Assembly (NCBI GenBank): GCA_963555705.1
Contig: OY743181.1
Location: 28,400,513 to 28,464,512 of the forward strand
DNA length: 64,000 bases
Reading direction: 5' to 3'
DNA from: Ligustrum vulgare
Taxonomy: Eukaryota; Streptophyta; Magnoliopsida; Lamiales; Oleaceae
This document shows, one piece after another, positions 21,560 through 34,189 of this stretch (within the stretch, counting starts at the first letter, position 1; the number at the start of each line of letters is the position of its first letter). The notes below the pieces were generated by a model that saw only the letters and a program-made list of their open reading frames with translations, was not told the DNA's origin and did no database searches. The translations under genes were made by a program, and so were the position numbers.

Positions 21560-23878
21560 TGTCACGACCCGTCCCAGGTCACCCTACTGGACCTGAAACG
21601 TGACGTGCGCCGATGGCAGGTGCCAACTAGATGTTGGACCCACCACCAAGGCAATCTTGACTTTTCTTTAACTTTCAGATTCACCTTATACTTAAATTTG
21701 ATCCCATAAGTATTAATAAAAATTTTGACAGAGTCTCCCCTATAATATTGACTTAACCAACCTGTAAAACAATAACAAATCCTCAAACATTCAATCATAA
21801 ATAACTATATCACTTTTCAAATCTTCCAACCAAGACCATTGACATAATATAATAACTACAATTCTTAATCCACTTCTATATATATACATGATCCCAAAAT
21901 ACATCATCATCAGACACATTCTTGATAAAGTATATTACTTATATAAAATAAATGCATATTCCAATGCATCTTCCTAGAATATGTCTCCTAAGAACTTACC
22001 AAAGTAACTCCTACAAATGACAATGTTACAAAGCTCCTCGAGAGCTGCAAAAGCTCCTTCGATGTTGCTGAAACTCTTATTTTTCTTCCTATACTGTAAA
22101 GGTAGGGAAAAACATGAGCTTGTGACTCAGTGAGTGGAATTTCTGAAATAAAAGTATTTTTATAAACCATTTCTGAAACATAATTTATTCCATAAGCTTT
22201 TGTCACTTTAAATCAATTCATACATGCTAAGGATAATCATAAAGATCGTGGAATAATTATCTGTGGCATAACTGATAAAATGAAATACATAAGAAAATCA
22301 CACCAAAGGTACCCAACTAAATCATCTGAAATATGTATCTAGTCATACGCGCGTATACTACTAAGCACCTCCGTACCCGGCCCAAAGCCCCTCTGGGTAC
22401 AAAAGTGGGTCCCAAAGATCTCATATATACACCCTTACACACGGGCCATAGGCCCCCTCCGTGACAGAGCCTTAAGATCACAAATAATATCCGCTAGTAC
22501 ACGGGCCCAAGGCCCCCTCCGTGCACTAACACAAGAACAGATAACCACATCGGGTACTTCGGTGGTTTTGAAATCATACATGCTCAACTTGATTAATCAT
22601 GCTCGTAAAAATGGTATTAGAACCATCATGCTTGAGCAAGTGTAATTATAAAACATTTTCCTTGATAAACATGATTTAAAGAAAATCAAAGTAATAGAAA
22701 ACTTGCATAACATAAATTCTTTTAAGTTTTTAAAAGAATAACTTTTCCACTCACAGAGCTCATTTACTTGAAGCTAGCTGAGCTGATAAATCTGGACTCA
22801 TCTCTACTTCATCTCCTGAAATAAAAATATAATTCTCTTGTATCAAAACCAATCATATCAAACCATTTAAAAAATCGACTAATAATAACTTAATTCTTTT
22901 ACATTCTTCTCCTTTCTAGAATTAAGGAAGTACATGCTTTATACTTTCTTTTCTATCAAATTCCATAATTCCCAAATAATAATTATAAAATCCAACCAAA
23001 CTCTCTTTTAGACCTTATTCCCCATTTTTCATCCAATCACATGTCCTTACTTATTAAATCCCCAACATACTTCAAGATTGGTACACATAAAAGATTATAT
23101 CATTAGAAAATATACTCATTTGTTTCCACATATTAATGGCCCATTTCCATAACCAAAAGCATGAAATTTGCACAATTATCATATAATACCCATTTCCTTT
23201 CACTTCCCTTTTTTTCTTATTAAATTTTAATCCCTTAATCTACACTTATATATACCACAAATAAGGTATATAGAATTACATAATCATACCAAAATCAAAG
23301 ATCAAAGTACCAATTTAAAAACCCATGTCATAAATAAAACAACTTAACCATCAAAATCTACATACACAACTTCCTTGCAATCTATTTAGCTTATTACCTC
23401 ATATCCATGTCAATAAAGCTTAATACTAGATAAACTTCAAATTTAAGCTAATAATCCATAAACCCTAGAAATTAAATTAACATACCTCTTGAAAATAATG
23501 ATAAATTAAGAGCCCAAAATAATAAGGATTTATCCATACCTCTTCTTTTTCTCCTTTTTCCTTTTCTTCTTTCTTTCTTTCCTTTATTTTTCTTTTCTTT
23601 CTCTTTCTTCTTCCTGGTCGTTTCCTGCTCCAGCTTCTCTTGGCCCTCTTTTGTTTGGCAATTTGTTGTTATATAGGTATTATAATATGTAAATTCCCTA
23701 AATATTGCCAAGAAGTTCCCCACATTTATCCATGATTTAATATAATCCTCAACTTATATAAATTTTAGAAAATAACCCCAACAAATAAAATAATATAATT
23801 TGGTCCTAATTTAACTTGACAATTGACTTTGACTAAATAATTCCTTGACTTTTGACTAGTATAAACCGGGTCATTACA
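21560..23878 (-). repeat. LTR A of the array (2319 bp)
   Basis: Left outer LTR. Compared with LTRs B and C it lacks one 54-bp unit between direct repeats of ACACGGGCCATAGGCCCCCT (near 22445), and reads GCAAAAGCTCC near 22048 where B and C read GCAAAGGCTCC. On its right side it matches B and differs from C at three sites. It contains a long pyrimidine tract (23534-23630). Confidence 0.92.
22370..22526. repeat. GC-rich hairpin units in LTR A
   Basis: Related short hairpins: GTACCC..GGGTAC (22372-22399), then CACGGGCCATAGGCCCCCTC with CCGTG closing the stem, then CACGGGCCCAAGGCCCCCTC with CCGTG. LTRs B and C have one extra middle unit (26673-26696 and 30958-30981 region). Confidence 0.7.
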
Positions 23879-25790
23879 ATCTTACCACCTTCAAAGAATT
23901 TCGTCCTCGAAATTCACTTGAATAAGCTATGAGCATAGGAATGTATCAAACACATATATGACCCTCTTAACCATATTACCTTTTCATTAAGTAATTTCTC
24001 CAAGATCCTTTCAATGGACATAGATCTCAATCTTTCCTATCTTGCCTCGATCCTTAAAATCAAACTCTTATCAACTATTTTAATTTGGACTTTCTTTAAC
24101 AATGCTAACGAACTTAGGACATGGTTTAAACCCGATACCTCCTTACTAAGCCTTGTCATTAGTGATTACATTCTTTGATCACCAAATAAGCCCATTGCTA
24201 TCTCGTTCATACATTAAAACCCAAGATTTAAATATCATCACAAGGATCAAATATGATGTTCTCGATTTTTCTAGTTTACCTAATTTAAGAAAAACTCAAT
24301 ACTTCCCAATTTAAAGTTCAAGATGCAACTTTCAATGTTCTCCCAAAACTTCACTTTATGCATATCCCATGGAAAATAAATCTTAATAAGAATAAAATAC
24401 TTTACTCATGTCTAAAGTATAACCGACAATAAATAACCAGAACTGCATCACCCAAAAATTTCAAATAAATTCCTCTTACCTTATAACTAGAAATGGAGCT
24501 TCTCAATCATAATGCATATTTCACAATAACCCATCAAATGATCAAGAGAAGATTAATTAGCTTAATTACTGAAATATATCATCACATTAATCACTATTCT
24601 TCTATAGAACAATCATATCATTACTTAACTCTCTATTACCATATTTTGTAATAACCATATAACATGTCACATATTATCATATTATATGACCTCAATATTT
24701 AATCATATCAATTTCCTTGATATCATAAAATAATAATTATCATACTTATCTCATGTACTATCATACCTCAAATCTACCACAAGATTTCATATACTAATAT
24801 CTCAACATCAATAAATCTTCAATTCTATCCAAACAATCTCCTATCATGATATTCTAGTACCAAATATAACGTAAAAATAAATGCTTAATATACATCAATC
24901 AACCCTTCTAATCACTAGGAAATCTTAATAAAATTCCATAGTAATGTACCTTCATTTCTTTGGAGTGTACCATATATGTGCAATAAGCAGATTCACTTAA
25001 TGGTAATCGAGACATTTGAATACAAATTCTACCTTGTGCTTCACCACACCCAGTCATCACTTAATGTCCCATCACACAGATGAATATAAATGGTTCTGCG
25101 GATTTTATTCTTAAATCTCTTTCCTCAGCTTTGCATTATTGAGAAGAAACAGTCTTTTCTCCATATTCTCAATTTTAATAAATGTCCATCTTATCCACTA
25201 TAAAATATATTCAACATCTCCCATTAATAATATCTGACATTTTCCCCAAATAATCATGTATCATATAAATAATCAAATCTATAACACATATCATCCACCA
25301 TATACCATATAAAAATCATTTTTCATAAAATTCCAATGATACTAGAATTATTTATCTTCTTTATTCAATCATGGTTCTCTCTTGTAATTGTCACCATCTA
25401 GGCATATATCCAAAAATCAACCAATATTATCCTTGAAAATATATATACAACATAACCCAAGATGTATACAAGACATTTCCTTCAAATACATGAAAAAATC
25501 CCATAAATGGTCATAGAACAACTAATTCATTTAGAAACCCAAATATATCATTACACAATCAAATGTATACTTATAACATTCTCATCTGGTTACATAATCG
25601 TTGGCATACCACATGACCTCAAATATTTAATCTCACAGACTCTAATATGATCACAAAATGTTTATATTCTTAAATTTATAATATCTCCTTTTTGAACATC
25701 CCAAAGAATAAAAATTACATATCCAATTATTTCCAAGCTCCTTCCCTTCATATTTTACCTCTCCCAACTTAACCATGCTCTGATACAATT
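23879..25790 (-). other. internal region 1 of the array, non-coding
   Basis: 1912 bp without a frame above 80 codons. At its left side (the 3' end on the minus strand) is the block GAGGACGAAATTC and a purine-rich GAAGGTGGTAAGAT primer tract adjoining LTR A. At its right side is a primer-binding site 25777-25788 (minus strand TTGTATCAGAGC, one base short of the initiator-Met tRNA complement TTGGTATCAGAGC). So the replication signals remain although no protein is encoded. Confidence 0.85.
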
Positions 25791-28163
25791 TGTCACGACC
25801 CGTCCCAGGTCACCCTACTGGACCTGAAACGTGACGTGCGCCGATGGCAGGTGCCAACTAGATGTTGGACCCACCACCAAGGCAATCTTGACTTTTCTTT
25901 AACTTTCAGATTCACCTTATACTTAAATTTGATCCCATAAGTATTAATAAAAATTTTGACAGAGTCTCCCCTATAATATTGACTTAACCAACCTGTAAAA
26001 CAATAACAAATCCTCAAACATTCAATCATAAATAACTATATCACTTTTCAAATCTTCCAACCAAGACCATTGACATAATATAATAACTACAATTCTTAAT
26101 CCACTTCTATATATATACATGATCCCAAAATACATCATCATCAGACACATTCTTGATAAAGTATATTACTTATATAAAATAAATGCATATTCCAATGCAT
26201 CTTCCTAGAATATGTCTCCTAAGAACTTACCAAAGTAACTCCTACAAATGACAATGTTACAAAGCTCCTCGAGAGCTGCAAAGGCTCCTTCGATGTTGCT
26301 GAAACTCTTATTTTTCTTCCTATACTGTAAAGGTAGGGAAAAACATGAGCTTGTGACTCAGTGAGTGGAATTTCTGAAATAAAAGTATTTTTATAAACCA
26401 TTTCTGAAACATAATTTATTCCATAAGCTTTTGTCACTTTAAATCAATTCATACATGCTAAGGATAATCATAAAGATCGTGGAATAATTATCTGTGGCAT
26501 AACTGATAAAATGAAATACATAAGAAAATCACACCAAAGGTACCCAACTAAATCATCTGAAATATGTATCTAGTCATACGCGCGTATACTACTAAGCACC
26601 TCCGTACCCGGCCCAAAGCCCCTCTGGGTACAAAAGTGGGTCCCAAAGATCTCATATATACACCCTTACACACGGGCCATAGGCCCCCCTCCGTGCATAA
26701 GAGTGGATCTTAAGATCATCTGAACACGGGCCATAGGCCCCCTCCGTGACAGAGCCTTAAGATCACAAATAATATCCGCTAGTACACGGGCCCAAGGCCC
26801 CCTCCGTGCACTAACACAAGAACAGATAACCACATCGGGTACTTCGGTGGTTTTGAAATCATACATGCTCAACTTGATTAATCATGCTCGTAAAAATGGT
26901 ATTAGAACCATCATGCTTGAGCAAGTGTAATTATAAAACATTTTCCTTGATAAACATGATTTAAAGAAAATCAAAGTAATAGAAAACTTGCATAACATAA
27001 ATTCTTTTAAGTTTTTAAAAGAATAACTTTTCCACTCACAGAGCTCATTTACTTGAAGCTAGCTGAGCTGATAAATCTGGACTCATCTCTACTTCATCTC
27101 CTGAAATAAAAATATAATTCTCTTGTATCAAAACCAATCATATCAAACCATTTAAAAAATCGACTAATAATAACTTAATTCTTTTACATTCTTCTCCTTT
27201 CTAGAATTAAGGAAGTACATGCTTTATACTTTCTTTTCTATCAAATTCCATAATTCCCAAATAATAATTATAAAATCCAACCAAACTCTCTTTTAGACCT
27301 TATTCCCCATTTTTCATCCAATCACATGTCCTTACTTATTAAATCCCCAACATACTTCAAGATTGGTACACATAAAAGATTATATCATTAGAAAATATAC
27401 TCATTTGTTTCCACATATTAATGGCCCATTTCCATAACCAAAAGCATGAAATTTGCACAATTATCATATAATACCCATTTCCTTTCACTTCCCTTTTTTT
27501 CTTATTAAATTTTAATCCCTTAATCTACACTTATATATACCACAAATAAGGTATATAGAATTACATAATCATACCAAAATCAAAGATCAAAGTACCAATT
27601 TAAAAACCCATGTCATAAATAAAACAACTTAACCATCAAAATCTACATACACAACTTCCTTGCAATCTATTTAGCTTATTACCTCATATCCATGTCAATA
27701 AAGCTTAATACTAGATAAACTTCAAATTTAAGCTAATAATCCATAAACCCTAGAAATTAAATTAACATACCTCTTGAAAATAATGATAAATTAAGAGCCC
27801 AAAATAATAAGGATTTATCCATACCTCTTCTTTTTCTCCTTTTTCCTTTTCTTCTTTCTTTCTTTCCTTTATTTTTCTTTTCTTTCTCTTTCTTCTTCCT
27901 GGTCGTTTCCTGCTCCAGCTTCTCTTGGCCCTCTTTTGTTTGGCAATTTGTTGTTATATAGGTATTATAATATGTAAATTCCCTAAATATTGCCAAGAAG
28001 TTCCCCACATTTATCCATGATTTAATATAATCCTCAACTTATATAAATTTTAGAAAATAACCCCAACAAATAAAATAATATAATTTGGTCCTAATTTAAC
28101 TTGACAATTGACTTTGACTAAATAATTCCTTGACTTTTGACTAGTATAAACCGGGTCATTACA
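25791..28163 (-). repeat. LTR B, chimeric middle LTR (2373 bp)
   Basis: The left part matches LTR C: GCAAAGGCTCC near 26280 and three GC-rich hairpin units. The right part matches LTR A: CTAGATAAAC near 27712 (C has CTAGCTAAAC), one more TTTC unit in the pyrimidine tract near 27860, and GAAGTTCCCC near 27999 (C has GAAGGTCCCC). This is the expected product of unequal crossover between the right LTR of one chromatid and the left LTR of another. The switch lies between about 26730 and 27710. Confidence 0.9.
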
Positions 28164-30075
28164 ATCTTACCACCTTCAAAGAATTTCGTCCTCGAAATTC
28201 ACTTGAATAAGCTATGAGCATAGGAATGTATCAAACACATATATGACCCTCTTAACCATATTACCTTTTCATTAAGTAATTTCTCCAAGATCCTTTCAAT
28301 GGACATAGATCTCAATCTTTCCTATCTTGCCTCGATCCTTAAAATCAAACTCTTATCAACTATTTTAATTTGGACTTTCTTTAACAATGCTAACGAACTT
28401 AGGACATGGTTTAAACCCGATACCTCCTTACTAAGCCTTGTCATTAGTGATTACATTCTTTGATCACCAAATAAGCCCATTGCTATCTCGTTCATACATT
28501 AAAACCCAAGATTTAAATATCATCACAAGGATCAAATATGATGTTCTCGATTTTTCTAGTTTACCTAATTTAAGAAAAACTCAATACTTCCCAATTTAAA
28601 GTTCAAGATGCAACTTTCAATGTTCTCCCAAAACTTCACTTTATGCATATCCCATGGAAAATAAATCTTAATAAGAATAAAATACTTTACTCATGTCTAA
28701 AGTATAACCGACAATAAATAACCAGAACTGCATCACCCAAAAATTTCAAATAAATTCCTCTTACCTTATAACTAGAAATGGAGCTTCTCAATCATAATGC
28801 ATATTTCACAATAACCCATCAAATGATCAAGAGAAGATTAATTAGCTTAATTACTGAAATATATCATCACATTAATCACTATTCTTCTATAGAACAATCA
28901 TATCATTACTTAACTCTCTATTACCATATTTTGTAATAACCATATAACATGTCACATATTATCATATTATATGACCTCAATATTTAATCATATCAATTTC
29001 CTTGATATCATAAAATAATAATTATCATACTTATCTCATGTACTATCATACCTCAAATCTACCACAAGATTTCATATACTAATATCTCAACATCAATAAA
29101 TCTTCAATTCTATCCAAACAATCTCCTATCATGATATTCTAGTACCAAATATAACGTAAAAATAAATGCTTAATATACATCAATCAACCCTTCTAATCAC
29201 TAGGAAATCTTAATAAAATTCCATAGTAATGTACCTTCATTTCTTTGGAGTGTACCATATATGTGCAATAAGCAGATTCACTTAATGGTAATCGAGACAT
29301 TTGAATACAAATTCTACCTTGTGCTTCACCACACCCAGTCATCACTTAATGTCCCATCACACAGATGAATATAAATGGTTCTGCGGATTTTATTCTTAAA
29401 TCTCTTTCCTCAGCTTTGCATTATTGAGAAGAAACAGTCTTTTCTCCATATTCTCAATTTTAATAAATGTCCATCTTATCCACTATAAAATATATTCAAC
29501 ATCTCCCATTAATAATATCTGACATTTTCCCCAAATAATCATGTATCATATAAATAACCAAATCTATAACACATATCATCCACCATATACCATATAAAAA
29601 TCATTTTTCATAAAATTCCAATGATACTAGAATTATTTATCTTCTTTATTCAATCATGGTTCTCTCTTGTAATTGTCACCATCTAGGCATATATCCAAAA
29701 ATCAACCAATATTATCCTTGAAAATATATATACAACATAACCCAAGATGTATACAAGACATTTCCTTCAAATACATGAAAAAATCCCATAAATGGTCATA
29801 GAACAACTAATTCATTTAGAAACCCAAATATATCATTACACAATCAAATGTATACTTATAACATTCTCATCTGGTTACATAATCGTTGGCATACCACATG
29901 ACCTCAAATATTTAATCTCACAGACTCTAATATGATCACAAAATGTTTATATTCTTAAATTTATAATATCTCCTTTTTGAACATCCCAAAGAATAAAAAT
30001 TACATATCCAATTATTTCCAAGCTCCTTCCCTTCATATTTTACCTCTCCCAACTTAACCATGCTCTGATACAATT
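28164..30075 (-). other. internal region 2 of the array, non-coding
   Basis: Same 1912-bp length as internal region 1. The only difference I noticed is a T/C change near 29558 (ATAAATAACC against ATAAATAATC). Carries its own primer-binding site next to LTR C (about 30062-30073). Confidence 0.85.
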
Positions 30076-32444
30076 TGTCACGACCCGTCCCAGGTCACCC
30101 TACTGGACCTGAAACGTGACGTGCGCCGATGGCAGGTGCCAACTAGATGTTGGACCCACCACCAAGGCAATCTTGACTTTTCTTTAACTTTCAGATTCAC
30201 CTTATACTTAAATTTGATCCCATAAGTATTAATAAAAATTTTGACAGAGTCTCCCCTATAATATTGACTTAACCAACCTGTAAAACAATAACAAATCCTC
30301 AAACATTCAATCATAAATAACTATATCACTTTTCAAATCTTCCAACCAAGACCATTGACATAATATAATAACTACAATTCTTAATCCACTTCTATATATA
30401 TACATGATCCCAAAATACATCATCATCAGACACATTCTTGATAAAGTATATTACTTATATAAAATAAATGCATATTCCAATGCATCTTCCTAGAATATGT
30501 CTCCTAAGAACTTACCAAAGTAACTCCTACAAATGACAATGTTACAAAGCTCCTCGAGAGCTGCAAAGGCTCCTTCGATGTTGCTGAAACTCTTATTTTT
30601 CTTCCTATACTGTAAAGGTAGGGAAAAACATGAGCTTGTGACTCAGTGAGTGGAATTTCTGAAATAAAAGTATTTTTATAAACCATTTCTGAAACATAAT
30701 TTATTCCATAAGCTTTTGTCACTTTAAATCAATTCATACATGCTAAGGATAATCATAAAGATCGTGGAATAATTATCTGTGGCATAACTGATAAAATGAA
30801 ATACATAAGAAAATCACACCAAAGGTACCCAACTAAATCATCTGAAATATGTATCTAGTCATACGCGCGTATACTACTAAGCACCTCCGTACCCGGCCCA
30901 AAGCCCCTCTGGGTACAAAAGTGGGTCCCAAAGATCTCATATATACACCCTTACACACGGGCCATAGGCCCCCCTCCGTGCATAAGAGTGGATCTTAAGA
31001 TCATCTGAACACGGGCCATAGGCCCCCTCCGTGACAGAGCCTTAAGATCACAAATAATATCCGCTAGTACACGGGCCCAAGGCCCCCTCCGTGCACTAAC
31101 ACAAGAACAGATAACCACATCGGGTACTTCGGTGGTTTTGAAATCATACATGCTCAACTTGATTAATCATGCTCGTAAAAATGGTATTAGAACCATCATG
31201 CTTGAGCAAGTGTAATTATAAAACATTTTCCTTGATAAACATGATTTAAAGAAAATCAAAGTAATAGAAAACTTGCATAACATAAATTCTTTTAAGTTTT
31301 TAAAAGAATAACTTTTCCACTCACAGAGCTCATTTACTTGAAGCTAGCTGAGCTGATAAATCTGGACTCATCTCTACTTCATCTCCTGAAATAAAAATAT
31401 AATTCTCTTGTATCAAAACCAATCATATCAAACCATTTAAAAAATCGACTAATAATAACTTAATTCTTTTACATTCTTCTCCTTTCTAGAATTAAGGAAG
31501 TACATGCTTTATACTTTCTTTTCTATCAAATTCCATAATTCCCAAATAATAATTATAAAATCCAACCAAACTCTCTTTTAGACCTTATTCCCCATTTTTC
31601 ATCCAATCACATGTCCTTACTTATTAAATCCCCAACATACTTCAAGATTGGTACACATAAAAGATTATATCATTAGAAAATATACTCATTTGTTTCCACA
31701 TATTAATGGCCCATTTCCATAACCAAAAGCATGAAATTTGCACAATTATCATATAATACCCATTTCCTTTCACTTCCCTTTTTTTCTTATTAAATTTTAA
31801 TCCCTTAATCTACACTTATATATACCACAAATAAGGTATATAGAATTACATAATCATACCAAAATCAAAGATCAAAGTACCAATTTAAAAACCCATGTCA
31901 TAAATAAAACAACTTAACCATCAAAATCTACATACACAACTTCCTTGCAATCTATTTAGCTTATTACCTCATATCCATGTCAATAAAGCTTAATACTAGC
32001 TAAACTTCAAATTTAAGCTAATAATCCATAAACCCTAGAAATTAAATTAACATACCTCTTGAAAATAATGATAAATTAAGAGCCCAAAATAATAAGGATT
32101 TATCCATACCTCTTCTTTTTCTCCTTTTTCCTTTTCTTCTTTCTTTCCTTTATTTTTCTTTTCTTTCTCTTTCTTCTTCCTGGTCGTTTCCTGCTCCAGC
32201 TTCTCTTGGCCCTCTTTTGTTTGGCAATTTGTTGTTATATAGGTATTATAATATGTAAATTCCCTAAATATTGCCAAGAAGGTCCCCACATTTATCCATG
32301 ATTTAATATAATCCTCAACTTATATAAATTTTAGAAAATAACCCCAACAAATAAAATAATATAATTTGGTCCTAATTTAACTTGACAATTGACTTTGACT
32401 AAATAATTCCTTGACTTTTGACTAGTATAAACCGGGTCATTACA
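30076..32444 (-). repeat. LTR C of the array (2369 bp)
   Basis: Right outer LTR. It shares the extra 54-bp unit with LTR B but has private changes on its right side: CTAGCTAAAC (31998), a missing TTTC unit (about 32145) and GAAGGTCCCC (32280). It is followed by the target duplication TGGTT at 32445-32449. Confidence 0.92.
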
Positions 32445-32449
32445 TGGTT

Positions 32450-33508
32450 GCTAGCACCACTTTCTACAAACCAAGCATCATAGTCTGTCATCTGTTGAGT
32501 TGCAGTATAAGCAGGTGCTGAGGCTGGTTTGTTTTTGCTTTGGCTGGAGTGATGTCCCATGAAATTTCGATCGTAACTGTTATCATAAAAAGCAGCTGTG
32601 TGTCCAAACTGACCACACAATTGACAAGAAGTCTATCTTAAATTACCTCTGTTTAATCTGCCTCTTCCATTTTTTCCTCTAAAGTTGTTGAACTTTTAGG
32701 CTCTATTTCCCTTTGAAGCATTTTGTTGTTTGTTGGAATAAAAGGAGGAGTTACTATATGTTTGATTTGTAGAGGGAGTGCTGATGGTGAGAGCTCTGGC
32801 TGTAGCTGCAGTGGTATTCAATTGCTCCAAATGGTTCTCAAATCCCATCAAGATTTCTTCTAACTCTTTCCATGTAACTGACTCCATACCATTAATTCTC
32901 ACAACAATTGGTGTATATTCAACATCAAGGCCATTCAAAACACAATCAACAAGGTCTTGCTCCTCATAAGTTTTACCAGCAATGGCAAGGGTGTCAGCCC
33001 AAGTTCTCATTTGGCCCAAGTATTCCTCTAGCTTCATTTCTCCTTTTTTAGTGGTTTGAATGTTGGACTCGAGATTTTGAATCCTAGTTTTTGACCTTGC
33101 ACCAAACAAGTTTTCAATTTTCTTCCACAACTCGGCTGAAGTTTCACATCCAAGACACTGTGAAGCAATGGCTGGTGTTATAACATCATAGATCTATCCC
33201 AAGAGAAGCTGGTCTGTGACAACCCATTCCTCAAATTCTAGATTCGGTACTTCAGATGCAGCTTCACCTGAATCGGACATTGAAGTCATCACTTTCTCCT
33301 GTGGCTTCAGTTTAGTCCCAAGGAGTTGACCATCAAGTTGGTGACCTTTGATAACTGGAATAATCATAGTTTTCCACAAGGGAAAATTTCCCCTATCCAG
33401 CTTCAAGGAGAAACTCCGACTGAGAGGAGTACCAAAGGAGATATCTAATTTTCTGCTGCTGTCTTCTTGCAGCACAGAAGTTTGGGAGGCTAATTCTTGC
33501 ACAAACAT
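32450..33508 (-). pseudogene. copia gag and protease start (proximal half)
   Basis: Minus strand from an ATG at 33508. The N-terminal part has L-D-R-G-N-F-P-L-W-K; the UBN2-type gag domain follows with L-E-x-N-I-Q-T and M-K-L-E-E-Y-L-G-Q-M and G-M-E-S-V-T-W-K-E-L. A zinc knuckle (C-G-Q-F-G-H) has its last Cys replaced by Tyr. The protease motif reads E-S-G-A, with Glu for the catalytic Asp. There are in-frame stops at 33194-33196 and 32696-32698. Four codons after the protease motif the Tekay-like array interrupts the gene. Confidence 0.85.
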
Positions 33509-33521
33509 GGGAAGCAGTTTC

Positions 33522-33534
33522 GAGCTCTGATACC
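33522..33534 (-). other. copia primer-binding site
   Basis: Plus-strand GAGCTCTGATACCA, that is TGGTATCAGAGCTC on the minus strand, the initiator-Met tRNA complement. It lies between the gag start and the copia LTR. Confidence 0.9.
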
Positions 33535-33952
33535 AAGTAAAGAAAGGAGAGAGAATGATGTATTTAGGGCAGAAATACAATCCACAGATTATGTGGAGTT
33601 CTGGTATATGAAAGAAGTGTTTTAGCTACAGTACAAGAAATGCTAAAACTAACAAATACCATCTATCTGTACAAAAATAAAGGAACATTGTACAGCTCGA
33701 AGTCAAAGGTAAGGAAAATAAGTTCTTAACTGGGAAGTATTATCTTAAGTATATGAGCTGACACCATTTAATAATCAATATTTCAGACCCTGACTTGAAG
33801 CTTAAACATTGACTCAGTCTGTAGATTCACCTGGAAATAAATGACATTGTAGTGGTGGTTCCTCAAGTTTTGTGTCCATGATCATGGGGTGCTTCCGGTG
33901 GATCAAAATTTTCATATAAAAAGATTACTTATCATATTCAGACATATTTTAC
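33535..33952 (-). repeat. probable copia LTR (minus strand)
   Basis: Starts beside the primer-binding site at GTAAAGAAAGG (expected TGTAAAG if one end base has mutated). A possible far end is ATTTTACA at 33945-33952, which would give about 417 bp with TGTAAA/TTTACA-like ends. The far border is uncertain because the other LTR is missing. Confidence 0.45.
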
Positions 33953-34143
33953 AAAGTTTCTTCTCCCTCCTTTTTTAGTTGTTTTTTGTTATAAAATTCT
34001 CCCATTTAATGTTTTTTATGAAGAAAATTCAGATTTTTTACATGCGTTGGTGTTAATATGCTAACAGATTTAATATGCCCAGCTCACCCTAGTTCTCACG
34101 CTGTAGCTCAAGAAATTTCTTCAGCTACTAAAGGTTATTTTAG

Positions 34144-34189
34144 GAAAAAGTCTGGTTGTACCCCCTATCATCCCGCCTCATGTACCGCA
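34144..34189. repeat. MULE left terminal inverted repeat
   Basis: 46 bp starting GAAAAAGTCTGGTTGTACCC. From 34150 to 34189 it is the exact reverse complement of 39729-39768. Confidence 0.95.

Larger units (their letters stand above)
21555..32449 (-). mobile_element. tandem array of a non-coding Tekay/Del-like LTR element
   Basis: Structure: LTR A 21560-23878, internal 23879-25790, LTR B 25791-28163, internal 28164-30075, LTR C 30076-32444. The five-base duplication TGGTT flanks the whole (21555-21559 and 32445-32449), so it is one insertion that expanded in place. On the minus strand the LTR runs TGTAATGACCCGG to GGGACGGGTCGTGACA, as in Tekay/Del chromoviruses. Both 1912-bp internal regions lack any gag or pol frame, making this a large non-autonomous (LARD-like) element. 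The copies are nearly identical, so the event is recent. Confidence 0.92.

Noticed and set aside
22440..22530. Regularly spaced GC-rich repeats as a CRISPR array
   Set aside because: Only two or three units inside an LTR of a plant retrotransposon; no cas genes and wrong kingdom.
21560..32444. Repeated short frames (78, 72, 83 and 68 residues) recurring at about 4.28-kb spacing
   Set aside because: They recur because the DNA is a tandem LTR array. They lie in LTRs, are low-complexity or lack family resemblance, and are not supported as genes.
21560..32444. The LTR array as an assembly duplication
   Set aside because: The three LTRs differ at several sites and the middle one is a polarised chimera inside one target duplication, which a simple assembly repeat would not produce. 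Long reads are still needed to exclude it fully.
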